From Atherix ibis (lineage: Eukaryota > Arthropoda > Insecta > Diptera > Athericidae): 64,000 bases of DNA. This document shows positions 1 to 12,323 of the stretch, piece by piece. The notes beneath the pieces are model-generated. The model saw only the letters and a program-made list of their open reading frames with translations, made no database searches and was not told the DNA's origin. Within the stretch, counting starts at the first letter, position 1; the number at the start of each line of letters is the position of its first letter. The stretch lies in the NCBI GenBank assembly GCA_958298945.1, contig OY282609.1, forward strand, positions 45,413,393 through 45,477,392, written 5' to 3'. A program made the translations under genes and the position numbers.

Positions 1-2490
1 AGAGGAATATGAAGTAGTATATTTACGTGGAATATAAAGTAGTATATTTAAGAGGAATATGCAGTAGTATATTTAAGAGGAATATGCAGTAGTATATTTA
101 AGAGGAATATGAATTATTATATTTAAGAGGAATATGCAGTAGTATATTTAAGAGGAATATGAAGTAGTATATTTAAGAGGAATATGAAGTAGTATATTTA
201 AGAGAAATATGAAGTAGTATATTTAAGAGGAATTTGAAGTAGTATATTTAAGAGGAATATGCAGTAGTATATTTAATAGGAATATGAAGTAATATATTTA
301 AGAGAAATATAAAGTAGTATATTTAGGAGGAATATGAAGTTGTATATTTAAGAGGAATATGAAGTAGTATATTTAAGAGGAATATGCAGTTGTATATTTA
401 AGAGCAATATGCAGTAGTATATTTAAGAGGAATATGAAGTAGTATATTTAAGAGGAATATGCAGTAGTATATTTAAGAGGAATATGCAGTAGTATATTTA
501 AGAGGAATATGAAGTAGTATATTTGAGAGGAATATTAAGTAGTATATTTAAGAGTAATATGAAGAAGTATATTTAAGAGGAATATGCAGTAGTATATTTA
601 AGAGGAATATGAAGAAGTATATTTAAGAAGAATATGAAGTAGTATATTTAAGAGGAATATTAAGTATTATATTTAAGAGGAATATGAAGTAGTATATTTA
701 AGAGGAATATGAAGTAGTATATTTAAGAGTAATATGCAGTAGTATATTTATGAAGAATATGCAGTTGTATATTTAAGAGGAATATGAAGAATTATATTTA
801 AGAGGAATATGAAGTAGTATATTTAAGAGGAATATGAAGTAGTATATTTAAGAGGAATATGAAGTAGTTTATTTAAGAGGGATATGCAGTAGTATATTTA
901 TGAAGAATATGCAGTTGTATATTTAAGAGGAATATGAAGAAGTATATTTAAGAGGAATATGAAGTAGTATATTTAAGAGGAATATTAAGTATTATATTTA
1001 AGAGGAATATGAAGTAGTATATTTAAGAGGAATATGAAGTAGTATATTTAAGAGTAATATGAAGTTGTATATTTAAGAGGAATATGAAGTAGTTTATTTA
1101 AGAGGAATATGCAGTAGTATATTTATGAAGAATATGCAGTTGTATATTTAAGAGGACAATGAAGAAGTATATTTAAGAGGAATATGAAGTAGTATATTTA
1201 AGAGGAATATGAAGTAGTATATTTAAGAGGAATTTGAAGTAGTATATTTAAGAGAAATATGCAGTAGTATATTTAAGAGGAATATGAAGTAGTATATTTA
1301 AGAGCAATATGCAATAGTATATTTAAGAGGAATATGAAGTAGTATATTTAAGAGGAATATGCAGTAGTATATTTAAGAGGAATATGCAGTAGTATATTTA
1401 AGAGGAATATGAAGTAGTATATTTGAGAGGAATATTAAGTAGTATATTTAAGAGTAATATGAAGTAGTATAATTAAGAAGAATATGCAGTAGTATATTTA
1501 AGAGGAATATGAAGTAGTATATTTGAGAGGAATATTAAGTAGTATATTTAAGAGTAATATGAAGTAGTATAATTAATAAGAATATGAAGTAGAATATTTA
1601 AGAGGAATATGAAGTAGTATATTTAAGAGGAATATGAAGTAGTATATTTAGGAGGAATATGAAGTAGTATATATAAGAGTAATATGAAGTAGTATATTTA
1701 AGAGAAATATGAAGTAGTATATTTAAGAGGAATATGAAGTAGTATATTTAAGATGAATATGAAGTAGTATATTTAAGAGGAATATGAAGTAGTATATTTA
1801 AGAGGAAAATTGAAGTAGTATATTTAAGAGGAATATGAAGTAGTATATTTAAGAGAATTATGCATTAGTATATTTAAGAGCAATATAAAGAAGTATATTT
1901 AAGAGGAATATTAAGTATTATATTTAAGAGGAATATGAAGTAGTTTATTTAAGAGGAATATGAAGAAGTATATTTAAGAGGAATATGAAGTAGTATATTT
2001 AAGAGGAATATGAAGTAGTATATTTAAGAGGAATTTGAAGTAGTACATTTAAGAGGAATATGCAATAGTATATTTAAGAGGAATATGAAGTAGTATATTT
2101 AAGAGGAATATTAAGTAGTATATTTAGGAGGAATATGAAGTAGTATATTTAAGAGGAATATGAAGTAGTATATTTAAGAGGAATATGCAGTTGTATATTT
2201 AAGAGCAATATGCAATAGTATATTTAAGAGGAATATGAAGTAGTATATTTAAGAGGAATATGCAGTAGTATATTTAAGAGGAATATGCAGTAGTATATTT
2301 AAGAGGAATATGAAGTAGTATATTTGAGAGGAATATTAAGTAGTATATTTAAGAGTAATATGAAGTAGTATAATTAAGAAGAATATGAAGTAGAATATTT
2401 AAGAGGAATATGAAGTAGTATATTTAAGAGGAATATGAAGTAGTATATTTAAGAGGAATATGAAGTAGTATATATAAGAGTAATATGAAG

Positions 2491-3074
2491 TAGTATATTT
2501 AAGAGGAATATGAAGTAGTATATTTTAGAGGAATATGAAGTAGTATATTTAAGAGGAATATGCATTAGTATATTTAAGAGCAATATAAAGAAGTATATTT
2601 AAGAGGAATATTAAGTATTATATTTAAGAGGAATATGAAGTAGTATATTTAAGAGGAATATGAAGTAGTATATTTAAGAGAAATATGAAGTAGTATATTT
2701 AAGAGGAATATGAAGTAGTATATATAAGAGTAATATGGAGTAGTATATTTAAGAGGAATATGAAGTAGTATATTTAAGAGGAATATGAAGTAGTATATTT
2801 TAGAGGAATATGAAGTAGTATATTTAAGAGGAATATGCATTAGTATATTTAAGAGCAATATAAAGAAGTATATTTAAGAGGAATATTAAGTATTATATTT
2901 AAGAGGAATATGAAGTAGTATATTTAAGAGGAATATGAAGTAGTATATTTAAGAGAAATATGAAGTAGTATATTTAAGAGGAATATGAAGTAGTATATAT
3001 AAGAGTAATATGGAGTAGTATATTTAAGAGGAATATGAAGTAGTATATTTAAGAGGAATATGAAGTAGTATATT
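2491..3074. repeat. 275-bp (11-monomer) tandem duplication
   Basis: Landmarks repeat at exactly 275 bp. GCATTAG has its G at 2,562 and 2,837, TATATAAGAG starts at 2,721 and 2,996, and the TTTTAGAGG variant recurs at about 2,525 and 2,800. The match breaks at about 3,075, where the second copy has TTTAAGAGG. Eleven monomers form one unit, and about 2.1 units are present. A spurious minus-strand open frame lies over this duplication because of its shared stop-removing substitutions. Confidence 0.85.
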
Positions 3075-3086
3075 TAAGAGGAATAT

Positions 3087-3587
3087 GAAGTAGTATATTT
3101 AAGAGGAATATGCAGTAGTATATTTAAGAGGAATATGAAGTAGTATATTTAAGAGGAATATTAAGTAGTATATTTAGGAGGAATATGAAGTAGTATATTT
3201 AAGAGGAATATGAAGTAGTATATTTAAGAGGAATATGCAGTTGTATATTTAAGAGCAATATGCAATAGTATATTTAAGAGGAATATGCAGTTGTATATTT
3301 AAGAGGAATATGAAGAAGTATATATAAGAGGAATATGAAGTAGTATATTTAAGAGGAATATGAAGTAGTATATTTAAGAGGAATTGGAAGTAGTATATTT
3401 AAGAGGAATATGCAGTAGTATATTTAAGAGGAATATGAAGTAGTATATTTAAGAGGAATATTAAGTAGTATATTTAGGAGGAATATGAAGTAGTATATTT
3501 AAGAGGAATATGAAGTAGTATATTTAAGAGGAATATGCAGTTGTATATTTAAGAGCAATATGCAATAGTATATTTAAGAGGAATATG
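3087..3587. repeat. 300-bp (12-monomer) tandem duplication
   Basis: The block beginning before the GCAGTAG monomer at 3,111 repeats at plus 300 bp. The adjacent pair TTGTATATTT and AGAGCAATATGCAATAG occurs at 3,241 and again at 3,541, with matching TTAAGTAG and TTTAGGAGG monomers upstream in both copies. The match ends near 3,287, where GCAG in one copy faces GAAG in the other at 3,587. An older relative of the same string lies at 2,191. Confidence 0.8.
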
Positions 3588-5654
3588 AAGTAGTATATTT
3601 AAGGGGAATATGCTGTAGTATATTTAAGAGGAATATGCAGTAGTATATTTAAGAGGAATATGAAGTAGTATATTTGAGAGGAATATTAAGTAGTATATTT
3701 AAGAGTAATATAAAGTAGTATAATTAAGAAGAATATGAAGTAGAATATTTAAGAAGAATATGAAGTAGTATATTTAAGAGGAATATGAAGTAGTATATTT
3801 AAGAGGAATATGAAGTAGTATATATAAGAGTAATATGAAGTAGTATATTTAAGAGGAATATGAAGTAGTATATTTAAGAGGAATATGAAGTAGTATATTT
3901 AAGATGAATATGAAGTAGTATATTTAAGAGGAATATGAAGTAGTATATTTAAGAGGAATATGAAGTAGTATATTTAAGAGGAATATGAAGTAGTATATTT
4001 AAGAGGATTATGCATTAGTATATTTAAGAGCAATATAAAGAAGTATATTTAAGAGGAATATTAAGTATTATATTTAAGAGGAATATGAAGTAGTATATTT
4101 AAGAGGAATATGAAGTAGTATATTTAAGAGGAATATGAAGTAGTATATTTAAGAGGAATATGAAGTAGTATATATAAGAGTAATATGGAGTAGTATATTT
4201 AAGAGGAATATGAAGTAGTATATTTAAGAGGAATATGAAGTAGTATATTTAAGAGGAATATGAAGTAGTATATTTAAGAGGAATATGAAGTAGTATATTT
4301 AAGAGGAATATGAAGTAGTATATTTAAGAGGAATATGAAGTAGTACATTTAAGAAGAATAAGCAGTAGTATATTTAAGATCATTACGAAGTAGTATATTT
4401 AAGCGGATATACAGTAGTATATTTAAGAGAAATATGAAGTAGTATATTAGAGATGAATATGAAGTAGTATATTTAAGAGTAATATGAAGTAGTATATTTA
4501 AGAGGAATATGCAGTAGTATATTTAAAAGGAATATGAAGTAGTATATTTAATAGGAATATGAAGTAGTATATTAAAGAGGAATATGCAGTAGTATATTTA
4601 AGAGGAATATTAAGTATTATATTTAAGAGCAATATTAGGTATTATATTAAAGAGGAATATGAAGTAGTATATTTAAGACGAATATGAAGTAGTATATTTA
4701 AGAGAAATATGAAGTAGAATATTTAAGAGGAATATGAAGTAGTATATATAACAGTAATATGAAGTAGTATATTTAAGAGGAATATGAAGTAGTATATTTA
4801 AGAGGAATATGAAGTAGTATATTTAAGAGGAATATGAAGAATTATATTAAGGAGGAATATGAAGTAGTATATTTAAGAGGAATATGCAGTGGTATATTTA
4901 AGAGGAATATGAAGTAGTATATTTATGAGGAATATACAGTAGTATATTTAAGAGAAATATGAAGTAGTATATTTAATAGGAATATGAAGTAGTATATTTA
5001 GACGAATATGCAGTAGTATATTTAAGAGGAATATTAAGTATTATATTTAAGAGGAATATTAGGTATTATATTTAAGAGGAATATGAAGTAGTATATTTAA
5101 AACGAATATGAAGTATTATATTTAAGAGAAATATGAAGTAGAGAATTTAAGAGGAATATGCAGTAGTATATTTAAGACGAATATGAAGTAGTATATTAAA
5201 GAGGAATATGAAGTAGAATATTTAAGAGGAATATTAAGTAGTATATTTAAGAGGAATATTGAGTAGTATATTTAAGAGGAATATGAAGAAGTATACTTAA
5301 GAGGAATATTCAGTAGTATATTTAAGAGGAATATGAAGTAGTATATTTAAGAGGCATATGAAGTAGTATATTTAAGAGGAATATGAAGTATTATATTTAA
5401 GAGGCATATGAAGTAGTATATTTAAGAGGAATAAGCAGTATAATATATAAGAGGAATATGAAGTAGTATATGTATGAGGAATATGCATTAGTATATTTAA
5501 GAGGAATATGCAGTAGTATATTTAAGAAGAATATGAAGTAGTATATATAAGAGGAATATGAAGTAGTATATTTAAGAGGAATATGAAGTAGTATATTTAA
5601 GAGGAATATGAAGTAGTATATTCAAGAGAAATATGCAGTAGTATATTTAAGAGT

Positions 5655-7553
5655 AATATGAAGTAGTATAGTTAAGAGTGATTTGAAGTTGTATATTTAA
5701 GAGGAATATTATTTAGTATAATTAGGAGAAATATGAAGTTGTATATTTAAGAAGAATATGCAGTAGTATATTTAAGAGGAATATGAAGTAGTATATTTAA
5801 GAGGAATATGAAGTAGTATATTTAAGAGGAATATTAAGTAGTATATTTAAGAGGAATATTAAGCATTATATTAAAGAGGAATTTGAAGTAGTATATTTAA
5901 GAGGAATATGAAGTAGTATATGTAAGAGGAATATGAAGTAGCTTATTTAAGAGGAATATGAAGTAGTGTATATAAGAGGAATATGAAGTAGTACATTTAA
6001 GAGAAATATGAAGTAGTATATTTAAGAGGAATATGCAGTAGTATATTTAAGAGGAACCTGAAGCAGTATATTTAAAAGGAATATGAAGTAGTATATTTAA
6101 GAGGAATATGCAGTAGTGTATTTAAGAGGTAGATGAAGTAATATATTTAAGAGGAATATGCTGAGGTATATTTAAGAGGAATATCAAGTCGTATATTTAA
6201 GAGGCATATGAAGTATAATATTTAAGAGAAATATGCAGTAGTATATTTAAGAGGAATATTAAATATTATATTTAAGAGGAATATGAAGTAGTATATTTAA
6301 GAGGAATATGAAGTAGTATATTTAAGAGTAATATGAAGTTGTATATTTAAGAGGAATATGAAGTAGTTTATTTAAGAGGAATATGCAGTAGTATATTTAT
6401 GAAGAATATGCAGTTGTATATTTAAGAGGAATATGAAGAAGTATATTTAAGAGGAATATGAAGTAGTATATTTAAGAGGAATATGAAGTAGTATATTTAA
6501 GAGGAATTTGAAGTAGTATATTTAAGAGGAATATGCAGTAGTATATTTAAGAGGAATATGAAGTAGTATATTTAAGAAGAATATTAAGTAGTATATTTAG
6601 GAGGAATATGAAGTAGTATATTTAAGAGGAATATGAAGTAGTATATTTAAGAGGAATATGCAGTTGTATATTTAAGAGCAATATGCAGTAGTATATTTAA
6701 GAGGAATATGAAGTAGTATATTTAAGAGGAATATGCAGTAGTATATTTAAGAGGAACATGCAGTAGTATATTTAAGACGAATATGAAGTAGTATATTTGA
6801 GAGGAATATTAAGTAGTATATTTAAGAGTAATATGAAGTAGTATAATTAAGTAGAATATGAAGTAGAATATTTAAGAGGAATATGAAGTAGTATATTTAA
6901 GAGGAATATGAAGTAGTATATTTAAGAGGAATATGAAGTAGTATATATAAGAGTAATATGAAGTAGTATATTTAAGAGGAATATGAAGTAGTATATTTAA
7001 GAGGAATATGAAGTAGTATATTTAAGGGGAATATGAAGTAGTATATTTAAGAGGAATATGCAGTAGTATATTTAAGAGCAATATAAAGAAGTATATTTAA
7101 GAGGAATATAAAGTATTATATTTAAGAGGAATATGAAGTAGTATATTTAAGAGGAATATGAAGTAGTATATTTAAGAGGAATATGAAGTAGTATATTTAA
7201 GAGGAATATGAAGTAGTATATGTAAGAGTAATATGGAGTAGTAAATTGAAGAGGAATATGAAGTAGTATATTTAAGAGGAATATGAAGTAGTATATTTAA
7301 GAGGAATATGAAGTAGTATATTTAAGAGGAATATGAAGTAGTATATTTAAGAGGAATATGAAGTAGTACATTTAAGAAGAATAAGCAGTAGTATATTTAA
7401 GATCATTATGAAGTAGTATATTTAAGCGGATATACAGTAGTATATTTAAGAGAAATATGAAGTAGTATATTAGAGATGAATATGAAGTAGTATATTTAAG
7501 AGTAATATAAAGTAGTATATTTAAGAGGAATATGAAGTAGTATATTTAAGAAA
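5655..7553. repeat. 1.9-kb higher-order repeat, first copy
   Basis: This unit pairs with 7,554-9,450. Paired landmarks are GTTAAGAGTGATTTG at 5,671 and 7,570, AAGCRTT at 5,861 and 7,760, GAGGTAGATG at 6,126 and 8,025, TTAAATATT at about 6,251 and 8,149, and TTGAGAGG at 6,799 and 8,697. The offset is 1,899 bp (76 monomers minus 1) and drops to 1,898 where the second copy has lost one A in AGAGAATATG at about 8,127. Confidence 0.85.
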
Positions 7554-9450
7554 AATATGAAGTAGTATAGTTAAGAGTGATTTGAAGTTGTATATTTAAG
7601 AGGAATATGATGTAGTATAATTAGGAGAAATATGAAGTTGTATATTTAAGAAGAATATGCAGTAGTATATTTAAGAGGAATATGAAGTAGTATATTTAAG
7701 AGGAATATGAAGTAGTATATTTAAGAGGAATATTAAGTAGTATATTTAAGAGGAATATTAAGCGTTATATTTAAGAGGAATTTGAAGTAGTATATTTAAG
7801 AGGAATATGAAGTAGTATATGTAAGAGGAATATGAAGTAGCTTATTTAAGAGGAATATGAAGTAGTATATATAAGAGGAATATTAAGTAGTACATTTAAG
7901 AGAAATATGAAGTAGTATATTGAAGAGGAATATGCAGTAGAATATTTAAGAGGAACATGAAGCAGTATATTTAAAAGGAATATGAAGTAGTATATTTAAG
8001 AGGAATATGCAGTAGTGTATTTAAGAGGTAGATGAAGTAATATATTTAAGAGGAATATGCTGTAGTATATTTAAGAGGAATATCAAGTCGTATATTTAAG
8101 AGGCATATGAAGTATAATATTTAAGAGAATATGCAGTAGTATATTTAAGAGGAATATTAAATATTATATTTAAGAGGAATATGAAGTAGTATATTTAAGA
8201 GGAATATGAAGTAGTATATTTAAGAGTAATATGAAGTTGTATATTTAAGAGGAATATGAAGTAGTTTATTTAAGAGGAATATGCAGTAGTATATTTATGA
8301 AGAATATGCAGTTGTATATTTAAGAGGAATATGAAGAAGTATATTTAAGAGGAATATGAAGTAGTATATTTAAGAGGAATATGAAGTAGTATATTTAAGA
8401 GGAATTTGAAGTAGTATATTTAAGAGGAATATGCAGTAGTATATTTAAGAGGAATATGAAGTAGTATATTTAAGAAGAATATTAAGTAGTATATTTAGGA
8501 GGAATATGAAGTAGTATATTTAAGAGGAATATGAAGTAGTATATTTAAGAGGAATATGCAGTTGTATATTTAAGAGCAATATGCAGTAGTATATTTAAGA
8601 GGAATATGAAGTAGTATATTTAAGAGGAATATGCAGTAGTATATTTAAGAGGAACATGCAGTAGTATGTTTAAGACGAATATGAAGTAGTATATTTGAGA
8701 GGAATATTAAGTAGTATATTTAAGAGTAATATGAAGTAGTATAATTAAGTAGAATATGAAGTAGAATATTTAAGAGGAATATGAAGTAGTATATTTAAGA
8801 GGAATATGAAGTAGTATATTTAAGAGGAATATGAAGTAGTATATATAAGAGTAATATGAAGTAGTATATTTAAGAGGAATATGAAGTAGTATATTTAAGA
8901 GGAATATGAAGTAGTATATTTAAGAGCAATATGAAGTAGTATATTTAAGAGGAATATGCAGTAGTATATTTAAGAGCAATATAAAGAAGTATATTTAAGA
9001 GGAATATTAGGTATTATATTTAAGAGGAATATGAAGTAGTATATTTAAGAGGAATATGAAGTAGTATATTTAAGAGGAATATGAAGTAGTATATTTAAGA
9101 GGAATATGAAGTAGTATATGTAAGAGTAATATGGAGTAGTAAATTTAAGAGGAATATGAAGTAGTATATTTAAGAGGAATATGAAGTAGTATATTTAAGA
9201 GGAATATGAAGTAGTATATTTAAGAGGAATATGAAGTAGTATATTTAAGAGGAATATGAAGTAGTATATTTAAGAGGAATATGAAGTAGTACATTTAAGA
9301 AGAATAAGAAGTAGTATATTTAAGATCATTATGAAGTAGTATATTTAAGCGGATATACAGTAGTATATTTAAGAGAAATATGAAGTAGTATATTAGAGAT
9401 GAATATGAAGTAGTATATTTAAGAGTAATATGAAGTAGTATATTTAAGAG
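7554..9450. repeat. 1.9-kb higher-order repeat, second copy
   Basis: This is the direct tandem copy of 5,655-7,553. It carries one extra monomer late in the unit: the offset rises from 1,898 to 1,923 between the TTGAGAGG landmark and the GATCATT landmark at 9,324. Similarity stops at about 9,440-9,450, where the sequence continues with monomers related to 4,500-4,750 instead. Confidence 0.8.
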
Positions 9451-9521
9451 GAATATGCAGTAGTATATTTAAGAGGAATATGAAGTAGTATATTTAATAG
9501 GAATATGAAGTAGTATATTAA

Positions 9522-9555
9522 AGAGGAATATGCATATATATATTTAAGTATTATA
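9522..9555 (+). repeat. Irregular 34-bp monomer (+9 bp)
   Basis: The GCAGTAGTATATTTA half is replaced by GCATATATATATTTAAG followed by TATTAT before the next AAGAGG, so the unit is 9 bp too long. The extra sequence resembles a slipped TATA/TTTAAGTATTAT segment of the neighbouring TTAAGTATTAT monomer. It breaks the 25-bp register and marks this HOR lineage. Confidence 0.85.
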
Positions 9556-10430
9556 AGAGGAATATTAAGTATTATATTTAAGAGGAATATTAGGTATTAT
9601 ATTTAAGAGGAATATGAAGTAGTATATTTAAGACGAATATGAAGTAGTATATTTAAGAGAAATATGAAGTAGAATATTTAAGAGGAATATGAAGTAGTAT
9701 ATATAACAGTAATATGAAGTAGTATATTTAAGAGGAATATGAAGTAGTATATTTAGGAGGAATATGAAGTAGTATATTTAAGAGGAATATGAAGTAGTAT
9801 ATTAAGGAGGAATATGAAGTAGTATATTTAAGAGGAATATATAGTAGTATATTTAAGAGGAATATGAAGTAGTATATTTAAGAGGAATATTAAGTAGTAT
9901 ATTTAAGAGGAATATTAAGCATTATATTTAAGAGGAATTTGAAGTAGTATATTTAAGAGGAATATGAAGTAGTATATGTAAGAGGAATATGAAGTAGCTT
10001 ATTTAAGAGGAATATGAAGTAGTATATATAAGAGGAATATGAAGTAGTACATTTAAGAGAAATATGAAGTAGTATATTTAAGAGGAATATGCAGTAGTAT
10101 ATTTAAGAGGAACATGAAGCAGTATATTTAAAAGGAATATGAAGTAGTATATTTAAGAGGAATATGCAGTAGTGTATTTAAGAGGTAGATGAAGTAATAT
10201 ATGTAAGAGGAATATGCTGTAGTATATTTAAGAGGAATATCAAGTCGTATATTTAACAGGCATATGAAGTATAATATTTAAGAGAAATATGCAGTAGTAT
10301 ATTTAAGAGTAATACGATGTAGTATATTTAAGAGGAATATGAAGTAGTATATTTAAGAGGAATATGCAGTAGTATATTTAAGAGTAATATGAAGTAGTAT
10401 ATTTAAGAGGAATATGAAGTAGTGTATACA

Positions 10431-10460
10431 AGAGGAATATGAAGTAGTATATTTAACATA
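10431..10460 (+). repeat. Irregular 30-bp monomer (+5 bp, TTTAACATAAGAG)
   Basis: ACATA is inserted between TTTA and AGAG, making a 30-bp unit. It always follows a monomer with GTGTATACAAG or GTGTATATAAG. Other copies are at 12,294-12,323, 38,301-38,330, 43,956-43,985 and 45,986-46,015. All five share flanking monomers, so this is a single founding insertion spread by segmental duplication. Confidence 0.85.
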
Positions 10461-11509
10461 AGAGAAATATGAAGTAGTATATTTAAGAGGAATATGCAGT
10501 AGTATATTTAAGAGGAATATTAAGTAGTATATTTAAGAGGAATATGAAGTAGTATATTTAAGAGTAATATGAAGTAGTATATTTAACAGGAATATGCAGT
10601 AGTATATTTATAAGGAATATGAAGTAGTATATTTAAGAGGAATGTGAAGTAGTATATTTAAGAGGAATATGAAGTAGTATATTTAAGAGGAATATGAAGT
10701 AGTATATCTAAGAGGAATATGAAGTAGTATATTTAAGAGGAATATGAAGTAGTATATTTAATAGAAATATGAAGTAGTATATTTAAGAGGAATATGCAGT
10801 AGTATATTTAAGATCAATATGAAGTAGTATATTTAAGATGAATATACAGTAGTATATTTAAGAGGAATACGAAGTAGTATGTTTAAGAGGAATATGAAGT
10901 AGTATGTTTAAGAGGAATATGAAGTAGTATGTTTAAGAGGAATATGCAGTAGTATATTTAAGAGCAATATAAAGAAGTATATTTAAGAGGAATATTAGGT
11001 ATTATATTTAAGAGGAATATGAAGTAGTATATTTAAGAGGAATATGAAGTAGTATATTTAAGAGGAATATGAAGTAGTATATTTAAGAGGAATATGAAGT
11101 AGTATATGTAAGAGTAATATGGAGTAGTAAATTTAAGAGGAATATGAAGTAGTATATTTAAGAGGAATATGAAGTAGTATATTTAAGAGGAATATGAAGT
11201 AGTATATTTAAGAGGAATATGAAGTAGTATATTTAAGAGGAATATGAAGTAGTATATTTAAGAGGAATATGAAGTAGTACATTTAAGAAGAATAAGAAGT
11301 AGTATATTTAAGATCATTATTAAGTAGTATATTTAAGCGGATATACAGTAGTATATTTAAGAGAAATATGAAGTAGTATATTAGAGATGAATATGAAGTA
11401 GTATATTTAAGAGTAATATGAAGTAGTATATTTAAGATGAATATGCAGTAGTATATTTAAGAGGAATATGAAGTAGTATATTTAATAGGAATATGAAGTA
11501 GTATATTAA

Positions 11510-11543
11510 AGAGGAATATGCATATATATATTTAAGTATTATA
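11510..11543 (+). repeat. Irregular 34-bp monomer (+9 bp), duplicated copy
   Basis: This has the same sequence as the irregular unit at 9,522-9,555, exactly 1,988 bp downstream. It arrived with the HOR duplication and is not an independent event. The five monomers that follow the first copy are missing here. Confidence 0.85.
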
Positions 11544-12293
11544 AGAGGAATATTAAGTAGTATATATAACAGTAATATGAAGTAGTATATTTAAGAGGAA
11601 TATGAAGTAGTATATTTAGGAGGAATATGAAGTAGTATATTTAAGAGGAATATGAAGTAGTATATTAAGGAGGAATATGAAGTAGTATATTTAAGAGGAA
11701 TATGAAATATTATTTTTAAGAGGAATATGCAGTAGTATATTTAAGAGGAATATTAAGTAGTATATTTAAGAGGAATATTAAGCATTATATTTAAGAGGAA
11801 TTTGAAGTAGTATATTTAAGAGGAATATGAAGTAGTATATGTAAGAGGAATATGAAGTAGCTTATTTAAGAGGAATATGAAGTAGTATATATAAGAGGAA
11901 TATGAAGTAGTACATTTAAGAGAAATATGAAGTAGTATATTTAAGAGGAATATGCAGTAGTATATTTAAGAGGAACATGAAGCAGTATATTTAAAAGGAA
12001 TATGAAGTAGTATATTTAAGAGGAATATGCAGTAGTGTATTTAAGAGGTAGATGAAGTAATATATGTAAGAGGAATATGCTGTAGTATATTTAAGAGGAA
12101 TATCAAGTCGTATATTTAACAGGCATATGAAGTATAATATTTAAGAGAAATATGCAGTAGTATATTTAAGAGTAATACGATGTAGTATATTTAAGAGGAA
12201 TATGAAGTAGTATATTTAAGAGGAATATGCAGTAGTATATTTAAGAGTAATATGAAGTAGTATATTTAAGAGGAATATGAAGTAGTGTATACA

Positions 12294-12323
12294 AGAGGAA
12301 TATGAAGTAGTATATTTAACATA
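12294..12323 (+). repeat. Irregular 30-bp monomer (+5 bp), HOR copy
   Basis: This is an identical insertion to 10,431-10,460, offset by 1,863 bp, inside the second copy of the Zone II HOR. Confidence 0.85.

Larger units (their letters stand above)
1..4330. repeat. Zone I: TATATTTA-type monomers with short local duplications
   Basis: These monomers almost all carry TATATTTA. Divergence between neighbours is moderate, and short patterns recur. The variant string TTTGAGAGGAATATTAAG recurs with its G at about 525, 1,425, 1,525, 2,326 and 3,676, giving spacings of 900, 100, 801 and 1,350 bp. The 801 is 32 monomers plus the single inserted A near 1,806-1,811. The motif with TTTATGAAGAATATGCAG near 750, 900 and 1,127 returns at 6,401 and 8,299, so this zone carries ancestors or relatives of the Zone II HOR. 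No gene or unique sequence is present. Confidence 0.85.
8935..10922. repeat. 1,988-bp higher-order repeat, first copy
   Basis: This unit partly overlaps the preceding one and was itself duplicated to 10,923-12,785. Landmark pairs at 1,988 bp are AGCAATATAAAG at 8,975 and 10,963, GATCATT at 9,324 and 11,312, and the irregular CATATATATA monomer at 9,533 and 11,521. Later pairs are offset by 1,863 bp: ATAACAGT at 9,705 and 11,568, AAGCATT at 9,917 and 11,780, the +5-bp monomer at 10,455 and 12,318, and GATCAAT at 10,812 and 12,675. The second copy has therefore lost exactly 125 bp (five monomers). Confidence 0.85.

Noticed and set aside
2649..2858. Minus-strand open frame of 69 codons encoding a Tyr/Leu/Ile-rich 25-residue repeat
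   Set aside because: It is translated satellite: 75 bp (three monomers) give 25 residues, so the peptide repeats every 25 residues. It opens with TTG, not ATG, and exists only because a few substitutions remove the usual TAA. No ribosome-binding or splice context is visible and the frame closes in neighbouring copies.
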